Assembly (NCBI RefSeq): GCF_012933655.1 | Contig: NZ_JABBJJ010000101.1 | Coordinates: forward strand, 1 to 36,293 | Reading direction: 5' to 3' | DNA length: 36,293 bases | Origin: Pyxidicoccus fallax | GTDB lineage: Bacteria; Myxococcota; Myxococcia; Myxococcales; Myxococcaceae | Shown: one piece after another, positions 31,211 through 36,293 of the stretch | How positions within the stretch are numbered: the stretch's first letter is position 1 | How the letters are laid out: each line of letters begins with the position of its first letter | Made by a program: the position numbers and the translations under genes | The notes under the pieces: generated by a model | Databases searched by the model: none | What the model was told of the DNA's origin: nothing | What the model saw: only the letters and a program-made list of their open reading frames with translations

Positions 31211-33157
31211 ATGCCGTTGTCACACCGAGCCCTTGCCGCCGTCCCCCTGCTGTTCGCGCTGGGCGCCTGCAAGGACGAGGACCCGAAGCCGCCGCCCCCC
31301 GCCGGTCCCGAGCTCTCCGAGACGCCGCGATGGCAGGTGAAGGCGGACCCGCCCCTGAAGGACGAGTGCTTCGGCAGCTCCGTCGCGCTCGCGGACTTCA
31401 ACGGCGATGGCCGCAAGGACCTGGTCGTGGGCAGCGAGCCGTGCAGGGTCAACTTCGTCGTGGCGAAGCACCCCGGCCGCGTGTCCTTCTTCGCGGGCGA
31501 GGAGCGCTTCTTCTCCAAGCAGCCCGTCTCCGCGCTGATGACCTGGACCAACACCCACCCGCGGACCACCGGTCAGTGGCTCCGGACGGTGGCCGGCGAT
31601 GTGAATGGGGACGCGTACGCGGACCTGCTCGTCTCCGGGCGGTACGGCGCGTCCATCTTCCTCGGCGGACCGGACCTGGGCACCCTCCTCGCGGCCCCGG
31701 CCTTCCGCGTCCCCGGCAATGGCCTCTTCTTCCAGACGGCGCTCGTCGACTTCAACGGTGACGGCCTGGACGACATCATCAGCAGCGTGGCCGGCGAGCT
31801 GTCCTTCTACCAGGCCACGCCCGGGGCGGAGGGCGGGCCCTTCACCCTCGTCCACACCCGGCCCGGCTTCAGCGTCTCGCTCCAGGGAGACCTCAACGGC
31901 GACGGCGCCGATGACCTGATGCTTCCGTCGTGGGAGGTGGAGAACCTCCAGGAGCTGTACCTGGGCTGCAAGGCCGGCAGTCCCTTCGCGTGCGAGGGCC
32001 CCCTGTCGGCCGAGCCCGTGCGGACGTTCGAGGCCAGCAGCGCGAGGCTGACGTCCGACTTCAATGGGGACGGCCACCCCGAGGGCTTCCTCATCATGGC
32101 CAACGGCGTGGTGAACCTCCATCTGTCCGAGCCGGACGGCGACCTCTCCCCCACCCCGGCCTGGACGCTGCTGGACGACCCGGTCTTCCACGGCGCGAGC
32201 GCGCCCATCAGGGTGGGAGACATGGACGGAGATGGCGAGCGCCAGGACTTCGTGATGAGCGCGACGGGGCGCCTGTACTTCTACTCGCCCACGAAGGGCG
32301 TCTCCGCCGAGCTGAAGCCCGCGTGGGCGTGGCCCCGCGCGGACGCGCTGCCCGCCAACTACGAGGTCTACCAGCGCCCCACGGTGGCCGTGCCCGGGGA
32401 CCTGGATGGCGACGGGTTCGATGACCTCGTGGTGGCCACCGGCGCCGTCGGCGACACCTTCAACGGCGCCGTCGGCGAGGTGTCCATCTACGGCGGCGGT
32501 CGCCTGCCGAAGGAGCCGAAGGACCCGCCCTTCCTCCAGCCCGTCCGCTCCTGCGACCTGCGTCTGGACCCGGTGAATGGCAAGCCGGACCTCACGGTGG
32601 ACGCGAGCACCATCGGCCGCACGCTGAACGTGGTGCGCAAGACGTTCGCCGCCGACTCGTGCGAGGTGTTCGAGGGCTGCGTGATGGAGCCCGGAGAGCG
32701 GCGCCTGCTGCGCTTCAGCACGTCCATCCAGAACCTGGGCCGGGCCACCGCCCTCTTCCCGCCCATCGACTCGCGGCCGGACCTCTACGTCTTCGACGAG
32801 TGCCACGGTCATCACCATTTGAAGAACTTCGCCGGCTACGAGCTGCGTGACACGCGCGGGCAGAAGGTCCTCACCGGGCGCAAGCAGGGCTTCGCGGTGG
32901 TGGACATCACCAGCTACTGCACGGACGCGGCGCCGTCCGGCTTCTACGACCCCATGGGCATCTCTCCCGGCTGGGCCGACATCTACACCTTCGACGTCCC
33001 GTGCCAGTGGGTGGACATCACCGGCCTGGCGGACGGCACGTACACCCTGCGCGTGGGCGTGGACGAGTCGGACATCCTCGAGGAGGAGAGCGTCCACCCC
33101 AACGAGGTGTTCGTCCGCATGTCTCTGGAGGGAGACAAGGCCACGGTCCTCCCATAG
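31211..33157 (+). CDS. FG-GAP/VCBS repeat plus lysyl-oxidase-domain lipoprotein
   Basis: 648 aa. The lipobox is FALGAC (Cys20) with Lys at +2. Residues 55-430 hold seven FG-GAP/VCBS calcium-binding repeats, e.g. DFNGDGRKDLVVG, DVNGDAYADLLVSG, DLNGDGADDLML and DLDGDGFDDLVVA, which build an integrin-like propeller. The C-terminal about 200 residues match the lysyl oxidase family. The copper site is CHGHHH (His532, His534, His536). A Lys aligned with the cofactor lysine is Lys558 in TGRKQGFAVVD. The Tyr aligned with the cofactor tyrosine is Tyr592 in GISPGWADIYTF, before CQWVDIT. The enzyme would oxidise lysine side chains to aldehydes for cross-linking. Placement outside the cell is inferred. 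Confidence 0.87.
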   Translation: MPLSHRALAAVPLLFALGACKDEDPKPPPPAGPELSETPRWQVKADPPLKDECFGSSVALADFNGDGRKDLVVGSEPCRVNFVVAKHPGRVSFFAGEERFFSKQPVSALMTWTNTHPRTTGQWLRTVAGDVNGDAYADLLVSGRYGASIFLGGPDLGTLLAAPAFRVPGNGLFFQTALVDFNGDGLDDIISSVAGELSFYQATPGAEGGPFTLVHTRPGFSVSLQGDLNGDGADDLMLPSWEVENLQELYLGCKAGSPFACEGPLSAEPVRTFEASSARLTSDFNGDGHPEGFLIMANGVVNLHLSEPDGDLSPTPAWTLLDDPVFHGASAPIRVGDMDGDGERQDFVMSATGRLYFYSPTKGVSAELKPAWAWPRADALPANYEVYQRPTVAVPGDLDGDGFDDLVVATGAVGDTFNGAVGEVSIYGGGRLPKEPKDPPFLQPVRSCDLRLDPVNGKPDLTVDASTIGRTLNVVRKTFAADSCEVFEGCVMEPGERRLLRFSTSIQNLGRATALFPPIDSRPDLYVFDECHGHHHLKNFAGYELRDTRGQKVLTGRKQGFAVVDITSYCTDAAPSGFYDPMGISPGWADIYTFDVPCQWVDITGLADGTYTLRVGVDESDILEEESVHPNEVFVRMSLEGDKATVLP

Positions 33158-33177
33158 CCACGGGGCCTTTCGACGCT

Positions 33178-34776
33178 TCAGAACGCGAAGCCGAACGCGA
33201 GCCGGTAGTTCGCGGAGAGCCCCAGCTTCGGTCTGCGCGACGCGAAGGCGGGGTCCATGCCACTGGCCTGGAGGAACTGCTCCAGGTTCTGGCTCGTATC
33301 CTCGGCCAGCTCCGCGCCCACGCCCAGCGACAGCACGAGCCGGTTCCAGAAGCGCAGCGTGTACCCGACGTCGAGCCCCTGGTGCAGGGTGACGAAGGTC
33401 CGCTCGCTCCCCCCGGCGTGGAAGACATCCGACCGCGCGTCCACGACGCTGACGCCCACCCTCGCGCCGACGAAGAGCCCCTCCGGCGCGTTCCCGAACA
33501 GGTGGTAGCGCGCCCCCACGTCGAGCGCCGTCACCGTGAGGTCCAGGCTCCCGGACTCCAGCCACATCATCGGCTCGACCACGAACGCCCACGACGGCGC
33601 GAGGGCCTGCGTGTACTCCAGGTGCACCAACGTATCGAGCGCCAGCGACACCGGCCGCAACGTCACCATGCGCCGCGGCGCGCCCGTGTCTCCGCGCGGC
33701 TCCGCGCCCTTGGACGCGATGGTGGCGAAGCTCGCCGGCACCAGGCTCTCCTCGTCGATGAGCAGGGACTGCTCGGCCTGGACGCTGAACTCGCGAACGG
33801 CCGGGCTCTCCGGGTCCTTGCGCACCAGCAGATAGCGTCCCGGGCGCAGCGCCACCTTCACCTGCCGCTCCCCCTCGGGCACCTCCATGACGCTCCGGCC
33901 CGTCGAGGTGAGCACCACCTCCAGCGGCCCCCGGCGCTGGCGCAGCATGACGATGCTGCCCCCCTTCTCCACGTGCGTGAGCGCCAGGTCGTCCCGGCCG
34001 CGCAGGTTCATGTCGAAGCTGGGGTGCTGGAGCCGGTCCGCGAACACCGCCGTGTCGCGGATGGTGAGCTGCTTCGCGTACGTGAAGGCCTCGACGAGCG
34101 ACACCTCGCCATCTCCGGCGACGTCCGCCGCGCCGCGCAGCCCCGCCACCAGGTGGTGCGTGAAGAACGAGCCCTGCAGCGCCTCCGTCTCGTGCGCGTT
34201 CTCCAGGCCGGAGCTGGAGGCGATGAGCACCGAGCCCGTGCTCTGGACATTCAGCGGCACCTCCAGGGCGAATGGCGCCTCCGCGTGCAACCCCTTGGCC
34301 TGCGTCCACCCTCCCCCGCGACACGCGTCGATGATGCCCAGCCGCACCGTGGCGTCGGGGCTCTCGATTCGCTGCTTCAGCGCGGAGAGCGCCAGCGGCG
34401 CGCCCTGGGGGTACAGGGCCTGCTGGTCCGCGTGGCCCGAGTAATAGAACAGCAGCAGCGTCTGCCCGGGCGCCGCGCGCAGCCGCGCGAGCTTCGAGTC
34501 CAGCGCCGCCAGCACCGCCGCGGGCGCGGGGTCGAGCAACAGCTCCACGTCTCCGGGCTGAAACTCGCCCACCTGGGTGAGGACCTCCGCCATGCGCCGA
34601 GCATCGTCGTGCGCATAGCGAAGCGCGGAGCGGCCGAGCACCGCCGAGTTGGAGCCCACCACGACGGCCACCCTCCGCGACGCGGTCGGAGCGGCGCCCA
34701 CCTCCCCTGCCCGGGCCGCGGTGGCTCCCAGCCACGAGAGCAGGACGAAGAGGAGCGCGCGGGCAGGTCGGGTCAT
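33178..34776 (-). CDS. secreted caspase-family (C14) protein with C-terminal beta-barrel-like domain
   Basis: 532 aa. The signal peptide ends near ATAARAG (24). The caspase-like domain (about 34-250) has the catalytic pair His115 in LLLFYYSGHADQQ and Cys152 in LGIIDACRGG, with a DGEVSLVEAF segment after it. A beta-rich linker (about 265-370) with PEGERQVKVALRPGRYLLV follows. The last 155 residues look like an eight-strand outer-membrane barrel: alternating aromatic strands ('ALDVGARYHLFG', 'RLVLSLGVGAELAE', 'LGLSANYRLAFGFAF') and a terminal Phe. It would be a periplasmic or outer-membrane cysteine peptidase. Its ATG overlaps the anti-sigma stop (ATGA). Confidence 0.82.
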   Translation of the reverse strand: MTRPARALLFVLLSWLGATAARAGEVGAAPTASRRVAVVVGSNSAVLGRSALRYAHDDARRMAEVLTQVGEFQPGDVELLLDPAPAAVLAALDSKLARLRAAPGQTLLLFYYSGHADQQALYPQGAPLALSALKQRIESPDATVRLGIIDACRGGGWTQAKGLHAEAPFALEVPLNVQSTGSVLIASSSGLENAHETEALQGSFFTHHLVAGLRGAADVAGDGEVSLVEAFTYAKQLTIRDTAVFADRLQHPSFDMNLRGRDDLALTHVEKGGSIVMLRQRRGPLEVVLTSTGRSVMEVPEGERQVKVALRPGRYLLVRKDPESPAVREFSVQAEQSLLIDEESLVPASFATIASKGAEPRGDTGAPRRMVTLRPVSLALDTLVHLEYTQALAPSWAFVVEPMMWLESGSLDLTVTALDVGARYHLFGNAPEGLFVGARVGVSVVDARSDVFHAGGSERTFVTLHQGLDVGYTLRFWNRLVLSLGVGAELAEDTSQNLEQFLQASGMDPAFASRRPKLGLSANYRLAFGFAF

Positions 34777-35462
34777 GGAGACGTGCTTTTCGGGAGGCGA
34801 AGCTCGGTGGTCCAGAGCTTCTCAGTCCTGGGTGCTTCCGAGAAGAGCCGCACCGTCTCATCCGCGGGAAGGGGCTCGGTGCTGAAGATGACGCGCAGGA
34901 CTTCCTCGCTGCCCGCCGCGTCCACCCGCCAGCTCGTGGGCAATGCCGTCTCGGGCTCGGCGGAGAGCGGCCCCGCGAAGAGCACCGTCCACGCTGGCGC
35001 GCCCGCCGCCACGGTGACGTATGCGTGCTCCTGGGAGGCGACCTTCAGACGGATGAGGTCCTCCGGTACCAGGGACGCCTGGCCATCCCAGACGAAGACC
35101 TGCTCGCCGCGCTTGATGTAGACGGCCACCGCCGGAATGCCCTTGGGGGCGATGTAGGCGGGCCCGTCCTGGACGGGTGACTTCGGAACGACGACCACGA
35201 GCGCCAGCACGGCGGCCACCGCGGCCGTGGCCAGCACGGGCCAGGCCCGGGGCAGCCATCCCCTCCATCCACCCACACGGGTGTCGGGAGCGGGCGGCGT
35301 CCGCGCCCAGGCGGGAATGGGTTCGCTCCGGTTCATCACCCGGGCGAGGTAGGCGCCGCACCGGGCGCAGGTCTCCACGTGCTGGTCCAGCTCCGCGCTG
35401 CGGAGGCCGAGCGCCGCGCGGTCCAGCTCGAGGAAGGAAGGGTGTCGCGGGGGAGCTGTCAT
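34773..35462 (-). CDS. zinc-finger anti-sigma factor
   Basis: 229 aa. The N-terminal ZAS-type motif is H28-x3-C32-x2-C35 in LDQHVETCARCGAYL. One transmembrane helix (about 73-92, WPVLATAAVAAVLALVVVV) separates it from a periplasmic beta domain (100-229). That domain has 'VAVYIKRGEQVFVWDGQASL' then PEDLIRLKV, a pattern like DUF4384 sensory domains. It should bind and hold the sigma factor encoded just upstream and release it on an envelope signal. It overlaps the sigma gene by 4 bp (ATGA) and the caspase gene by 4 bp, so all three are translationally coupled. Confidence 0.85.
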   Translation of the reverse strand: MTAPPRHPSFLELDRAALGLRSAELDQHVETCARCGAYLARVMNRSEPIPAWARTPPAPDTRVGGWRGWLPRAWPVLATAAVAAVLALVVVVPKSPVQDGPAYIAPKGIPAVAVYIKRGEQVFVWDGQASLVPEDLIRLKVASQEHAYVTVAAGAPAWTVLFAGPLSAEPETALPTSWRVDAAGSEEVLRVIFSTEPLPADETVRLFSEAPRTEKLWTTELRLPKSTSP

Positions 35463-35944
35463 GTTCCGAGCGTCCTCCTCAGGTGTTCCACCTGGGCATC
35501 GAGCTTCAGGAGGAGCCGCCGGACCGTCCTGTCGGACATCTGGAGCACCTCCGCGACTTCCTGCTGCGTCAGTCCATCCAGCCGGTGCAGCAACGCGGCC
35601 TCCAGCGCCTCCGGGGGAAGGTGCCGCGCGTACAGCTCCAGCTCCTGCCGATGCTGCACCTCGGTCTCCGCGGTGCTCCGCTCCACCGCCATCTGCGCCA
35701 CCGCCACCTCCGAGGGCACCGTCCTCCGCTGGCGGAGCCGGTCCACGGCCAGGTTGGTGCTGGTCCGGTAGATCCACGCGGTGGCATGGCGCGGGTCCTT
35801 CGTCTGGAAGCCCGACTTCCACAGCCGGAGGAAGGTCTCCTGCGCGACGTCCTGGGCCTCGTCGGAGTCCCCCAGCATCCGGCGACACTTCTCCCGGATG
35901 AGCGGGAAGTACCGGAGGTAGGCGCTTTGGATGTCGGTGTCCAA
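35459..35944 (-). CDS. ECF-type RNA polymerase sigma factor
   Basis: 161 aa. Region 2 has KCRRMLGDSDEAQDVAQETF (19-38) with LRLWKSGF, then TAWIYRTSTNLAVDRLRQRR (the -10 recognition and linker). Region 4 is LPPEALEAALLHRLDGLTQQ followed by EVAEVLQMSDRTVRRLLLKL (108-147). The start that gives a normal sigma N-terminus is TTG 35944. No in-frame ATG or GTG precedes it before a stop, and no ribosome-binding site is seen, so translation may be weak. It is the first gene of the sigma/anti-sigma/caspase operon and is divergent from the secreted protein at 36100. Confidence 0.87.
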   Translation of the reverse strand: MDTDIQSAYLRYFPLIREKCRRMLGDSDEAQDVAQETFLRLWKSGFQTKDPRHATAWIYRTSTNLAVDRLRQRRTVPSEVAVAQMAVERSTAETEVQHRQELELYARHLPPEALEAALLHRLDGLTQQEVAEVLQMSDRTVRRLLLKLDAQVEHLRRTLGT

Positions 35945-35975
35945 GGTCGAAGGGAAACGAAAAGGGGCTCGAAAA

Positions 35976-36022
35976 GCGGACAGGAAATCGCGCGGCGGAT
36001 TTTTCAGCGAAGGGCTGTCCGC
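35976..36022. promoter_or_regulatory. 8-bp inverted repeat in the divergent sigma-operon promoter region
   Basis: GCGGACAG (35976-35983) and CTGTCCGC (36015-36022) are perfect inverted copies 31 bp apart, in the 155-bp region between divergent starts at 35944 and 36100. It may be a bipartite operator for both directions; no sigma consensus is clear. Confidence 0.35.
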
Positions 36023-36099
36023 CTGGAGGCCTCCGCTCCGTTTCTACCGCCTGGCATCCCACCTCTCCGCGCATCTCGCGCCGGAGCCCCGAGGCTTCC

Positions 36100-36293
36100 A
36101 TGTCCCGAGTACCGCGCCACCCCGCGTGGTGGAAGGTCGCACTGTCGTGCCTGCTTGCCGCCTCGCCCGTCCTGGCGCAAGGGGTCCCCCCGGGAGACCT
36201 CCAGGTCCGCGAGCTCGACGTCCTGGCCACCGATGGAGGGCTGAGCGTCCCCGGAGCCGCGCCCCCCGCCCTCCTCGTGGACGGAGGAACCTC
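36100..36293 (+). CDS. secreted protein of unknown function (5' end only, cut by window)
   Basis: 64 codons are visible. A signal peptide (MSRVPRHPAWWKVALSCLLA, cleavage near VLAQG at about 26-28) is followed by a Pro/Gly/Ala/Leu-rich stretch. ATG 36100 is preceded by GAGG. Too little is present to assign a family. It is divergent from the sigma-factor operon and so a likely regulon member (inference). Confidence 0.6.
   Translation, partial: MSRVPRHPAWWKVALSCLLAASPVLAQGVPPGDLQVRELDVLATDGGLSVPGAAPPALLVDGGT

Noticed and set aside
31220-34861. 1213-codon - strand frame over the lysyl-oxidase and caspase genes
   Set aside because: Very long open shadows are common at this GC; the real frames carry the copper site, FG-GAP repeats and caspase residues.
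1-36293. CRISPR arrays, tRNA/rRNA genes, insertion sequences, prophage
   Set aside because: Read on both strands; no repeat-spacer pattern, cloverleaf, transposase or phage structural gene was seen.

Overview
The window is high-GC DNA from a predatory, fruiting-type myxobacterium (Myxococcota, most likely Myxococcaceae such as Myxococcus, Pyxidicoccus or Corallococcus). The grounds are strong third-position GC bias, many secreted lipoproteins (seven clear lipoboxes), DNRLRE/beta-propeller proteins, a TIGR02270 protein, a GerW-type protein, several multihaem or large periplasmic enzymes, and two ECF sigma factors in 36 kb. It reads as ordinary chromosome with accessory islands. I see no rRNA, tRNA, CRISPR array, transposase or phage module. 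Both ends cut through genes.

Layout. 1-4.9 kb: a large DNRLRE lipoprotein (cut by the left edge), an endonuclease/exonuclease/phosphatase-fold enzyme, a peptidoglycan-binding CHAP-like hydrolase without a signal peptide, and a small lipoprotein. 5-12.9 kb: periplasmic redox and metabolism, with a PQQ-type sugar dehydrogenase fused to a dihaem cytochrome, a D-aminoacylase-like amidohydrolase, a beta-propeller protein, a pentahaem cytochrome and a protein with an NADase-type glycan-binding domain. 12.97-18.2 kb: a six-gene, tightly spaced operon that looks like a type VI secretion-type effector/immunity island. Its order is TIGR02270 protein, catalytically degenerate ketosynthase-like protein, AHH nuclease toxin, Imm11-like protein, probable Imm49-like protein and a PAAR-like DUF4150 protein. 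18.2-26.9 kb: a DTW-domain tRNA modification enzyme, a hypothetical protein, an O-methyltransferase, a GH71-like alpha-1,3-glucanase lipoprotein, a formylglycine-generating-enzyme-like protein, a disulfide-rich lipoprotein and a hypothetical protein. 27-31.1 kb: a DUF417 membrane protein with an ECF sigma factor, a GerW-like protein, an MFS transporter and a lipoprotein. 31.2-36.3 kb: an FG-GAP plus lysyl-oxidase lipoprotein, then a leftward operon of sigma factor, zinc-finger anti-sigma and caspase-like/beta-barrel protein joined by two ATGA overlaps, with a divergent secreted protein cut by the right edge.

Most notable are: (1) the effector island, where a ketosynthase fold without its catalytic Cys and His is encoded between a TIGR02270 protein and a nuclease toxin, and where two different immunity-type genes follow a single toxin; (2) the lysyl-oxidase lipoprotein, which keeps the copper histidines and the Lys/Tyr cofactor pair and has Lys right after the lipobox Cys; (3) the sigma/anti-sigma/caspase operon, in which a periplasmic caspase-like domain is joined to a probable outer-membrane barrel. 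All functional statements are homology calls made by eye; no database search was run.
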